The translations under genes and the position numbers were made by a program. The notes under the pieces are model-generated. The model made no database searches, was not told the DNA's origin, and worked only from the letters and a program-made list of their open reading frames with translations. DNA of 64,000 nt from G965197005 sp965197005 (GTDB lineage Bacteria > Pseudomonadota > Gammaproteobacteria > Pseudomonadales > Oceanobacteraceae): contig OZ239982.1 in the NCBI GenBank assembly GCA_965197005.1, positions 310,001 to 374,000 on the forward strand. The letters are read 5' to 3'. Numbering within the stretch: position 1 is the first letter of the stretch; each line of letters begins with the position of its first letter. Shown piece after piece: positions 1 through 7,746 of the stretch.

Positions 1-1316
1 CTTTTGCGGAGCTTACATATCGTGCCAAGGAAATAGAAAAGACGGTTTTGGGGCGTTGGTTGCAGTTGGCTGGTATTGCTAAAAATCCTACGTTAACTTT
101 AGATGCACAGGTTAAACAAATTCAGTTCTGGCAGCGCCGCTATGCACGTCACCCTGCGGGGCTTAAATTGCCCGGTGGATTGGCTTTGCTAAAGGATTTG
201 TCTAAAAAACGCCCAGTTAATATTGCGCTTTGGTTGCCGCTAACAGGTCGCTTAGAAAGAACGGGTATTGCTATTCGTGATGGGTTTATGGCCAGTTTTT
301 ATGCGTCGTTTAAAATGGGTTATGCTGTTCCTAAGGTGCATGTTTTTGATAGTAATAAAATCACTGATGTAGATGAAATGTATGCTCAAGCTAAGGCATT
401 GGGTGTACAGTGGGTCATCGGTCCTGTTAGTAAGGATAAGGTCAGTCAGTTGGCGGCACGCTCAGATTTGGCGTTGCCCACTTTGGCTCTAAATTATGTG
501 TTGGAGGAGAATGCGCCTTTTGTTGCAACAGAGAAGCAGACTACAGATAAGACGACGAATAATCTGTATCAGTTTGGTTTGTCTGCGGTTGATGAGGCAA
601 TAAAGGTGGCTGCTCAGGCTCGGCTTGATGGTCATAAGAATGCTTTGGTTTTGGTTCCTCAGGGGCGTTGGGGAGAGCGAGTGGGGCGTGCTTTTGAGCG
701 TCATTGGAAAAGTTTGGGTGGGGTGATTAGTGGTCGCCAATATTATCCTAAACGTAAGGATTATAATCCTGATATCCGTCATCTTTTAAATGTAGATGAT
801 AGTAAGCGTCGTTATACACAAATTAGGCGGTTGTTGCCTGGAAAAGTTGAGTTTGAGCCACGAGCTAGGCAAGATGCGGATTGGTTGTTTATGGTGGCTT
901 TGCCTAATCAGGCTCGACAAATTAAACCGACATTGGCATTTAATTTTTCTGCAAAGTTGCCTGTTTATGCAACCTCTCATTTGTATGCAGGTAAACAAAG
1001 TCAAGCGGCGAATAATGATTTAAATGGCATTATTTTTTGTGATATGCCTTGGTTGTTGGGTGCTAATGCAGTTGCTCAAGAAATAGATTTGGCGGTCGGT
1101 GAGCAGGGTGCTTATGCGAGGTTGTATGCGCTGGGGGCTGATACTTATCGGCTGCTGCCAAGGGTATTGATGTTAAAGGCCATTCCTTATGGGCAGTTTT
1201 TTGGTTATACAGGTGCGTTGAATATGGATAGCACTGGGAAAATACACCGGCAAACAGAGTGCGCTCGTTTTAAACGGGGGATAGCTGAACCATTAAATGT
1301 AGGAGTGTCGCTATAA
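1..1316 (+). CDS. lpoA: LpoA/LppC family penicillin-binding protein activator, 5' truncated
   Basis: The reading frame is open from the left edge (codons from base 3, no stop), so the true start lies outside the window and the TTG at 48 is not the start. LpoA is an outer-membrane lipoprotein that activates the peptidoglycan synthase PBP1A. What remains is the end of the N-terminal helical domain plus the periplasmic-binding-protein-like C-terminal domain: 'NIALWLPLTGRLERTG' near the front and 'RQIKPTLAFNFSAKLPVYATSHLY' region later are typical of the LppC family. The downstream yraN and diaA are its usual neighbours, which supports the call. Lipoprotein signal not visible because of the truncation. 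Confidence 0.87.
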   Translation, partial: FAELTYRAKEIEKTVLGRWLQLAGIAKNPTLTLDAQVKQIQFWQRRYARHPAGLKLPGGLALLKDLSKKRPVNIALWLPLTGRLERTGIAIRDGFMASFYASFKMGYAVPKVHVFDSNKITDVDEMYAQAKALGVQWVIGPVSKDKVSQLAARSDLALPTLALNYVLEENAPFVATEKQTTDKTTNNLYQFGLSAVDEAIKVAAQARLDGHKNALVLVPQGRWGERVGRAFERHWKSLGGVISGRQYYPKRKDYNPDIRHLLNVDDSKRRYTQIRRLLPGKVEFEPRARQDADWLFMVALPNQARQIKPTLAFNFSAKLPVYATSHLYAGKQSQAANNDLNGIIFCDMPWLLGANAVAQEIDLAVGEQGAYARLYALGADTYRLLPRVLMLKAIPYGQFFGYTGALNMDSTGKIHRQTECARFKRGIAEPLNVGVSL

Positions 1317-1333
1317 AGCATTGCTGGCAAAGG

Positions 1334-1714
1334 TTGCTAATTTGGTTTAGCCAACGCTATGTGAAAGCACAAAGTGCGTATGCCAAGGGCATGGGTATGG
1401 AGCTTAGGGCTAGGCAGTATTTGCAGCGTCAAGGGTTGGTATTTAAGCAGGCTAATTTTCGTGTTAAAGGCGGAGAGATTGACCTTATTATGCAGGATAT
1501 GGATACTTTGGTCTTTGTGGAAGTAAGGTATCGTCAAAGTGCTGCATACGGTAGTGCTAAGGCGAGTATTACTTTACGCAAACAGGCGAGAGTTCGTAAG
1601 GCGGCTAAGTTGTATTTGCAACGGTATTATAAGCAGTTGCCTGCTTGTCGTTTTGATGCGGTTTGTATTGAGGGTGAACAACCTCATATACAGTGGATAA
1701 AAAGTGCGTTTTAA
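1334..1714 (+). CDS. yraN: YraN/UPF0102 family endonuclease-like protein
   Basis: About 126 residues, the usual size of UPF0102, a small family with a Holliday-junction-resolvase/restriction-nuclease-like fold and no settled role. The family signature is visible: 'GMELRARQYLQRQGL' near the N-terminus, then 'GGEIDLIMQD' and 'LVFVEVRYRQ', giving the E...D...EVR pattern of PD-(D/E)XK nucleases, and 'RFDAVCI' at the C-terminal side. The start is uncertain: TTG at 1334 has no clear ribosome binding site, and ATG codons at 1391 and 1397 would still leave the core intact but shorten the tail. It lies 17 bases after lpoA and ahead of diaA, the conserved gammaproteobacterial order. Confidence 0.88.
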   Translation: MLIWFSQRYVKAQSAYAKGMGMELRARQYLQRQGLVFKQANFRVKGGEIDLIMQDMDTLVFVEVRYRQSAAYGSAKASITLRKQARVRKAAKLYLQRYYKQLPACRFDAVCIEGEQPHIQWIKSAF

Positions 1715-1739
1715 TTAACTCAACATAGAAGAGAAAATA

Positions 1740-2327
1740 ATGCAAAATCGAATTAAACAACATTTTATTAATAGTATTGAGGCTAAACAACAAGCAGCTA
1801 ATAGTTTGCCAGATGCGATTTTACAAGCAGGTCAGGTAATGGTAGATAGCCTGTTACATGGGGGTAAAATTTTATCCTGTGGTAATGGGGGGTCTGCGGG
1901 GGATAGCCAGCATTTTTCCTCTGAGTTGCTTAATCGCTTTGAGCGAGAACGTCCTGCGCTACCTGCTATGGCGTTGACTACTGATGCGTCAACAATTACG
2001 TCTATTGCTAATGATTATGCTTATGTAGAGGTGTTTTCTAAGCAAATTTCTGCTTTGGGTAATGCTCAAGATGTGCTGTTGGCAATTTCTACTAGTGGTA
2101 ATTCTGAAAATATCAATCAGGCAATTATGGCCGCCCATAATAAGGGTATGAAAGTGGTTGCATTAAGTGGTAAAGATGGTGGTTCAATGCAGGGCTTGTT
2201 GCAGGCAGATGATGTGGAGTTGCGAGTGCCTTCAATGGTGACGGCACGTATTCAGGAAGTGCATTTATTGTGCATTCATTGTTTATGCGATTTTATTGAT
2301 TGCACGTTATTTGGCATGCCAGAGTAA
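1740..2327 (+). CDS. diaA: SIS-domain protein DiaA / phosphoheptose isomerase-like
   Basis: 195 residues with a single SIS (sugar isomerase) domain. Residues about 45-62 carry 'CGNGGSAGDSQHFSSEL', the phosphate-binding loop, and 'LLAISTSGNSENI' is the second signature loop. Two activities fit this family: sedoheptulose-7-phosphate isomerase (GmhA, heptose for LPS) and DiaA, which binds DnaA and promotes timely replication initiation. The lpoA-yraN-diaA neighbourhood favours DiaA, but sequence alone does not exclude isomerase activity. ATG at 1740 follows the purine-rich stretch 'gaagagaaaataatg', a plausible ribosome binding site. Confidence 0.85.
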   Translation: MQNRIKQHFINSIEAKQQAANSLPDAILQAGQVMVDSLLHGGKILSCGNGGSAGDSQHFSSELLNRFERERPALPAMALTTDASTITSIANDYAYVEVFSKQISALGNAQDVLLAISTSGNSENINQAIMAAHNKGMKVVALSGKDGGSMQGLLQADDVELRVPSMVTARIQEVHLLCIHCLCDFIDCTLFGMPE

Positions 2328-2405
2328 GCTGTATCATATATTTAAGCGGCGGGCTTGCACTTATGCCTGCTGGTAATTTTTAACATAATAATAAATAGGA
2401 TAGTT

Positions 2406-2927
2406 ATGATATATCAACTTGATGATAAAATTCCCAATATAGAGGGTGCCGCTTTTATTGCAGATGATGCCAATATTATTGGTGATGTTACTTTGCATAC
2501 AGATAGTAGTATTTGGTTTTCAGTGAGTATTCGTGGAGATAATGAGCCGATTGTTATTGGTGCAGATACCAATGTGCAAGAGCAAGTCTGTATGCACACC
2601 GATATGGGGTATCCTTTAACCTTGGGCACAGGGGTCACGGTTGGGCATCAAGCGATGTTACATGGTTGTACGGTGGGCGATTATTCTTTAATTGGTATTA
2701 ATGCGGTGGTGTTAAATGGAGCAAAGATTGGCAAACATTGTTTGATTGGGGCCAATGCGCTGGTGCCTGAGGGTATGGAAATACCTGATGGTTCGTTGGT
2801 GATTGGTTCTCCCGCTAAGGTTAAGCGGACACTTAATGAGGCGCAGCAAGGTATGTTGGAGTTGAGTGCTAAACATTATGTTGCGAATGCCAAGCGTTTT
2901 GCTAAAGGATTAGTGCAGTGCAATTAG
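2406..2927 (+). CDS. Gamma-class carbonic anhydrase family protein (YrdA-like)
   Basis: 173 residues of left-handed beta-helix hexapeptide repeats, seen as recurring [I/V]G-x-x-[A/V] steps from 'ADDANIIGDVTL' to 'IGKHCLIGANALV'. Zinc ligands of the gamma-carbonic-anhydrase family are present in 'MHTDMGYPLTLGTGVTVGHQAMLHGC' (split here by the reader: H in MHTD, H in VGHQ, H in LHGC). Members are trimers; many, such as YrdA, have weak or unproved carbonic anhydrase activity. ATG at 2406 is chosen over an upstream in-frame codon because it follows 'aaataggatagtt' and starts the family's conserved N-terminus (MIYQLDDKIP). A strong terminator follows. Confidence 0.87.
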   Translation: MIYQLDDKIPNIEGAAFIADDANIIGDVTLHTDSSIWFSVSIRGDNEPIVIGADTNVQEQVCMHTDMGYPLTLGTGVTVGHQAMLHGCTVGDYSLIGINAVVLNGAKIGKHCLIGANALVPEGMEIPDGSLVIGSPAKVKRTLNEAQQGMLELSAKHYVANAKRFAKGLVQCN

Positions 2928-2960
2928 TCTTTTTATAATTTAGTTATAAGGATTTTATAA

Positions 2961-2985
2961 AGGGCTATATTTTTAGCCCTTTTTT
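2961..2985 (+). terminator. Rho-independent terminator after the carbonic anhydrase gene
   Basis: Perfect 7-bp stem 'agggcta ... tagccct' around a 6-base loop, followed by six T residues. It separates the carbonic anhydrase gene from map. Confidence 0.88.
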
Positions 2986-3030
2986 GTTGAGCTAAGAGTG
3001 TTAAACTAGAGGCTTTTATTGGAGGCAATG

Positions 3031-3813
3031 ATGGGTGTAGTAATAAAAACCGCTAAAGATATTGAAGGTATGCGTGTGGCGGGGCGTTTGGCGGCGGCGG
3101 TATTAGAGATGATTGCAGAGCATGTAAAGCCTGGTGTTAGTACGGGTGAGTTAAATGATTTATGCCATGAGTTTACTCTTGCTAATGGCGCTATTCCTGC
3201 CCCTTTAAATTATGGGCAACCGCCTTTCCCTAAGTCAATTTGCACCTCAATTAATCAGGTAGTTTGTCATGGTATTCCTGATAATAATAAAAAATTAAAA
3301 AAAGGTGATATTGTTAATATTGATGTGACTGTTATTAAAGATGGTTATTTTGGCGATACCAGTCAAATGTTTTATGCAGGGACACCAACACCTGCGGCAA
3401 AAAGATTGGTGGATATCACTCAAGAAAGTTTGTATTTGGCTATCAATATGGTTAAGCCGGGGGTTCGCTTAGGGGATATTGGGCATGCGATTGAAACCTT
3501 TGCCCATGAAAATCATTATTCTGTTGTGCAAGAATATTGTGGACATGGTATTGGTTTGAGCTTTCACGAAGAACCACAGGTATTGCACTATGGCAAACCT
3601 AATACGGGATTGGTTTTAACTGAGGGTATGACATTTACTATTGAACCTATGCTCAACCAAGGCACACGTCATAATAAGGTGTTGCGAGATCAGTGGACGG
3701 TGGTTACCAAAGATCGCAAACTTTCTGCTCAATGGGAGCATACCTTGGCGGTTACCGCAGATGGGGTGGAGGTATTAACCTTACGTGAAAATGAAGTTAT
3801 CCCTAAAGTATGA
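3031..3813 (+). CDS. map: Type I methionine aminopeptidase
   Basis: 260 residues. Removes the N-terminal methionine from nascent proteins using two metal ions. The five metal ligands are recognisable: D in 'VNIDVTVI', D in 'GYFGDTSQMF', H in 'GHGIGLSFHEEP', E in 'FTIEPMLN' and E in 'QWEHTLAVT'; the catalytic His is in 'VVCHGIPDN'. Of the clustered start codons (TTG 3019, ATG 3028, ATG 3031), ATG 3031 lies five bases after the GGAGG at 3021-3025 and gives the usual N-terminus (MGVVIKTAKDIEGMR). Its stop overlaps the glnD start (ATGA), so the two are probably translationally coupled. Confidence 0.96.
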   Translation: MGVVIKTAKDIEGMRVAGRLAAAVLEMIAEHVKPGVSTGELNDLCHEFTLANGAIPAPLNYGQPPFPKSICTSINQVVCHGIPDNNKKLKKGDIVNIDVTVIKDGYFGDTSQMFYAGTPTPAAKRLVDITQESLYLAINMVKPGVRLGDIGHAIETFAHENHYSVVQEYCGHGIGLSFHEEPQVLHYGKPNTGLVLTEGMTFTIEPMLNQGTRHNKVLRDQWTVVTKDRKLSAQWEHTLAVTADGVEVLTLRENEVIPKV

Positions 3814-6512
3814 GTAAGCAATTACAAGATAAAGCCTTATTACTGTCTTTTGATGGTTGTGAATTTCGTCAGATTTTAAATTCACAAAAGCCAATTATTG
3901 CACCGATTAAGGCTTTTTTAGCACGCATTGAAGAACGTGCGAATATGTGCTTTAAACAGCATTTAAATACGCAAGAGTTAATTGCTTATCGGGCGCAGGT
4001 TATTGATGAGTTGCTTATTCAGTTATGGGCGCATTTTTCTTTGCCAGATGAGCATTTTTGTTTGGTTGCAGTGGGTGGTTATGGGCGCAAGGAACTGCAT
4101 CCACATTCAGATATTGATTTATTGCTTTTATCTAAAGATGTGGCGCAACTAGATGAGCATACCAGTGCATTGCAAGATTTTATTACGCTTTTATGGGATT
4201 TAAAACTGAATATTGGGCATAGCGTGCGTACTTATGATGAGTGTATTACCGCTGCTACGGAAGATTTAAGTATTATGACCAACTTGCTAGAAAGCCGTTT
4301 GTTAGTTGGTGATGATGCTTTGTATGGCAGGTTAAAATCTCAGCTTGCCAAGCAGGATATTTGGCCAGCGGCGACATTTTTTCAAGCTAAATGGCAAGAA
4401 ATTAAAGATCGCCACCAAAAACATAAGTTAGATGCGTATAACCTTGAGCCAAATATTAAAAATTCGCCAGGAACATTGCGAGATATGCAAACCATTAGCT
4501 GGGTTACGGCAAGGTTATTTGGTGACGGTAGTCTTGAAGCATTACAAGAGAATGGTTTTTTATTGGCAACCGAATATCAAAAAATGCAGCAAGCACGAAC
4601 TTTTTTATGGGATATTCGCTACTGTTTGCACATGCTGTCAGGGCGTGAGGAAGATCGCTTATTATTTGATTGGCGTGAGCAGATGGTTAAAATTTTGAAA
4701 ATAGATGCCAGCTCTACACAACTTGCGATTGAGCGTTTAATGCGTCAATTTTATCGTACTCAGTTTTTGGTAATGGAAATTTGTGATCTGCTGTTGCTAC
4801 ATTTTAATCAGGAATTTTTACGCAAAGGTAATCTGACGAGCTGTGTGCAGATTAATGCAGATTTTGTCTTAACCGATGGGTATTTACAGGTAAATGATAG
4901 TAATTTATTTAAGCGTGAAAAGCGATGGTTGCTACAGGTTTTTTATTTAATGGCAAATACGCCAGAGGCAAAAGGCATTCATTCAACCACCATTCGTGCT
5001 TTACGTGAACATCGTGATTTAATTGATGAGAATTATCGTAACAATCCTGAATATAATCAAATATTTATGCAGATTGTGCGTAATAAAAGCTGTGTGGTAA
5101 GAGAGCTATCTCGCATGCTGCGTTACGGTGTTTTAGCACGCTATATTCCAGAATTTAATCAGATTATTGGGTGGATGCAGCATGATTTATTAAATGTATA
5201 CACGGTAGAAGTGCAAACATTTAAAATGATCAAGCTATTGCGCCATTTTCGTTTTGCTGAGGTTAAGGCACGTTTTGATTTGGCGACTACGTTAATTCAT
5301 AAGGTGACAGCTAAAGAGATTTTATATCTGGCGGCATTGTTGCATAAAACAGGCAGAGGGCAAGACGGTGATGACATTGAAAATTCGGTCAATATTGCTC
5401 AACATTTTTGTATGCGCCATAACTTAAAACCGACCGATGGCAACCTTATTGTGTGGTTGATTAAAAATCAATATACCTTACAGCATGCGTTGCAATATTT
5501 GGATATGAGTCACCCTGATGATGTGCATCAATTGGCTCAAACACTTATGGATCAAAATCACCTTAATTTGTTGTATTTATTTACCGTTGCTAATTTAGAA
5601 ACCACCAATCCAGAATTATGGACAAGTTTTCGTGCAGAACAAATGAATGTGCTTTATATGTGTCTTAAACAGGCATTTAGGCGAGGTTTAGATAATCCGA
5701 TAAGCAGCCAAGAGATGATTGTCGATACGCAAACTCAAGCCTTAGCCAAGTTACAAGATTTAGGCATGGATAAAGAGCAGGTATATGCGCTTTGGGGCAA
5801 ACCGGGCGATGAATACTTTTTGCGTGAAGGGGTTGATAATGTGGTTTGGCAAAGTTTGCAAATTGCTCAGCATAAACCCAGTAAAGCACCGCTTGTGGCA
5901 ATTAAAAATAGCCATAATCAAAATTTTGTAGGAGGTACGCAAATTTTTGTTTATATGCAAGATTGTCCTTGTTTATTTGCGGCTATTACAGCAACCTTAG
6001 ATCAGCTTAATTTAAATATTCAAGATGCACGGGTTATGATTTCAGAAGATGAACATAATGTGCTTGATACCTATACGGTTCTTGATGAAAATAATCAGCC
6101 AATTATTGATGATGAGCGTCGCGAAAAAATCAAACAAACCTTAGAGCAAGCGTTATCTGATCCTGAATCTTATTCCACTTTAATTCAACGTAAAACCAGC
6201 CGCGCTCTTAAACAATTTGAAATAGAGCCGCAAGTAACCCTAAGTAATCATGCCAGCAAAAAGCAGACTATTTTAGAGGTCATTGCCGCAGACCGTCCTG
6301 GTATCTTGGCAAAAATAGGGGCAATTTTAAGTGCCAATCGTATTCAAATTATCAGTGCCAAAATTCTAACCGAAGGAGAGCGCATTAATGATGTATTCTT
6401 TATCAGTGATGAGGATAATCAGCCATTAGCAGATATCGCTCAATGTGAGCAATTAAAAACGGCTTTAATTGTAGGGCTAGGGGAGCAGATTAAAGCGCAA
6501 TCTGAAGTTTAA
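3810..6512 (+). CDS. glnD: PII uridylyltransferase GlnD with degenerate HD domain
   Basis: 900 residues, the family's usual length. GlnD adds UMP to PII proteins when glutamine is low and normally removes it with an HD domain. The nucleotidyltransferase site is intact at residues about 88-108 (GGYGRKELHPHSDIDLLL, with the DxD pair), and two ACT domains for glutamine sensing occupy roughly residues 715-900 (for example 'AADRPGILAKIGAIL'). The HD domain, residues about 450-600, keeps its overall sequence but lacks its metal ligands: the usual HAYTVDEHT reads NVYTVEVQT, FHD reads LHK, GGDH reads DGDD, RQH reads KNQ, and VADI reads VANL. Uridylylation is expected; deuridylylation by this domain is not. 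Overlaps map by four bases. Confidence 0.95.
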   Translation: MSKQLQDKALLLSFDGCEFRQILNSQKPIIAPIKAFLARIEERANMCFKQHLNTQELIAYRAQVIDELLIQLWAHFSLPDEHFCLVAVGGYGRKELHPHSDIDLLLLSKDVAQLDEHTSALQDFITLLWDLKLNIGHSVRTYDECITAATEDLSIMTNLLESRLLVGDDALYGRLKSQLAKQDIWPAATFFQAKWQEIKDRHQKHKLDAYNLEPNIKNSPGTLRDMQTISWVTARLFGDGSLEALQENGFLLATEYQKMQQARTFLWDIRYCLHMLSGREEDRLLFDWREQMVKILKIDASSTQLAIERLMRQFYRTQFLVMEICDLLLLHFNQEFLRKGNLTSCVQINADFVLTDGYLQVNDSNLFKREKRWLLQVFYLMANTPEAKGIHSTTIRALREHRDLIDENYRNNPEYNQIFMQIVRNKSCVVRELSRMLRYGVLARYIPEFNQIIGWMQHDLLNVYTVEVQTFKMIKLLRHFRFAEVKARFDLATTLIHKVTAKEILYLAALLHKTGRGQDGDDIENSVNIAQHFCMRHNLKPTDGNLIVWLIKNQYTLQHALQYLDMSHPDDVHQLAQTLMDQNHLNLLYLFTVANLETTNPELWTSFRAEQMNVLYMCLKQAFRRGLDNPISSQEMIVDTQTQALAKLQDLGMDKEQVYALWGKPGDEYFLREGVDNVVWQSLQIAQHKPSKAPLVAIKNSHNQNFVGGTQIFVYMQDCPCLFAAITATLDQLNLNIQDARVMISEDEHNVLDTYTVLDENNQPIIDDERREKIKQTLEQALSDPESYSTLIQRKTSRALKQFEIEPQVTLSNHASKKQTILEVIAADRPGILAKIGAILSANRIQIISAKILTEGERINDVFFISDEDNQPLADIAQCEQLKTALIVGLGEQIKAQSEV

Positions 6513-6513
6513 T

Positions 6514-7746
6514 ATGGCAACCATAAATAACAATGCCCAACCTGTTAAAAATACAAATCGTATGCGTATTTTGCTGGCCTTGTTATTCACTAATTTAAGT
6601 GATGCGCTTATCTCAACTAAAACCTTACTACCTTGGCTTTTTATTACCCAAGGCGTGCCGCCTTTGTTGCTAAGTTTTTTAGTTCCAATACGGGAGTCAT
6701 TGGCACTCATTCCTCAGTCCTTTATTGCGCGGCTATTAATTCATGTACAAACTCGCAAATATATTTGGGTTGTAGGCGCACTCTTGCAAGCCGTATTTAT
6801 TTTTGCCATGTTGCAAGCAAGTATATATAGCCAAGGTTTGGCATTGGGTATTTGGGTGCTGGTTTTGCTTGCTGGTTTTAGCTTTGCCCGTGCGTTTTGT
6901 TCTTTAACCATTAAAGAGCTGATGGGTAAATGTTTAGCTAAATCAGTAAGAGGGCGTACCAGTGGTTTGGCGACCAGCTTATCTGCACTGTTGGTCATCG
7001 GATTTTCTGGTTATGCATTAACAGATAGTCATTTTTTGCAGCAATACAGCCATTATTTATTTTTGCTAGCAGCAGCATGTTGGTTGTTGGCGATATGCTT
7101 TGTTGTTAAGTTATTGGAAGTCAGGCAAGCACAAACCCCGTCTTTAGCTCAAAAAAGCAGTGTGTCATTATTTTTTCAAAACAGGCTATTGCGGCATTTT
7201 ATTATCAGTAGAGGCTGTTTGTTGATGTCTGGTTTGCTTGCACCCTATGTGCTTATGTTGGCGCAGCAGCATACGCAAAATGGGCAACTTTTGGCACAGT
7301 TTATTTTTGCTGCCAGTGCCGCACAGGTTATTAGTCCTACATTTTGGGGGTATTTTGCTGACTTCTCTAGCAAGCAAGTAATGCAACTGGCTGCTGTTAT
7401 TGCTGCTTTGGTCGCTGTTGGTTGTTTGTTGCTGCAAGTTTTTTGGTCTGCTTCTGCCCTTTCTGCATGGTTGTTTGCGGGTCTGTTTTTTATGCTGAAT
7501 ATCGCTCATGCTGGGGTACGTATTGGACGAGCAACCTATGTCGTTAATATGAGTGAGCAAGCAAGCATAAGAACCCTTTATATTGCGACCAGCAATAGCC
7601 TTATTGGTTGGTTACTTTTAATTTGCGGCTTGCTGGTAGGTGCTTTTTCTATGCTGGGAATAACTTGGGTGCTTACTTTCTTTTTATTGCTGGCAATTTT
7701 TGCTCTTTTGAGTTTAAGCCAACTGCCAGAAGTAGAGCCTGCTTAG
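6514..7746 (+). CDS. Major facilitator superfamily transporter, substrate unknown
   Basis: 410 very hydrophobic residues with about twelve predicted transmembrane helices in two halves, joined by a polar stretch near residues 200-225 (VRQAQTPSLAQKSSVS). The A-motif-like loop between helices 2 and 3 is weak ('ARLLIHVQTRKYIWV'), while 'RARA/RGRTSGLATSL' region near residue 145 resembles the MFS cytoplasmic loop. No substrate can be assigned. It starts one base after glnD stops and so probably shares its transcript; its 3' end overlaps the convergent methyltransferase gene by four bases. Confidence 0.75.
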   Translation: MATINNNAQPVKNTNRMRILLALLFTNLSDALISTKTLLPWLFITQGVPPLLLSFLVPIRESLALIPQSFIARLLIHVQTRKYIWVVGALLQAVFIFAMLQASIYSQGLALGIWVLVLLAGFSFARAFCSLTIKELMGKCLAKSVRGRTSGLATSLSALLVIGFSGYALTDSHFLQQYSHYLFLLAAACWLLAICFVVKLLEVRQAQTPSLAQKSSVSLFFQNRLLRHFIISRGCLLMSGLLAPYVLMLAQQHTQNGQLLAQFIFAASAAQVISPTFWGYFADFSSKQVMQLAAVIAALVAVGCLLLQVFWSASALSAWLFAGLFFMLNIAHAGVRIGRATYVVNMSEQASIRTLYIATSNSLIGWLLLICGLLVGAFSMLGITWVLTFFLLLAIFALLSLSQLPEVEPA

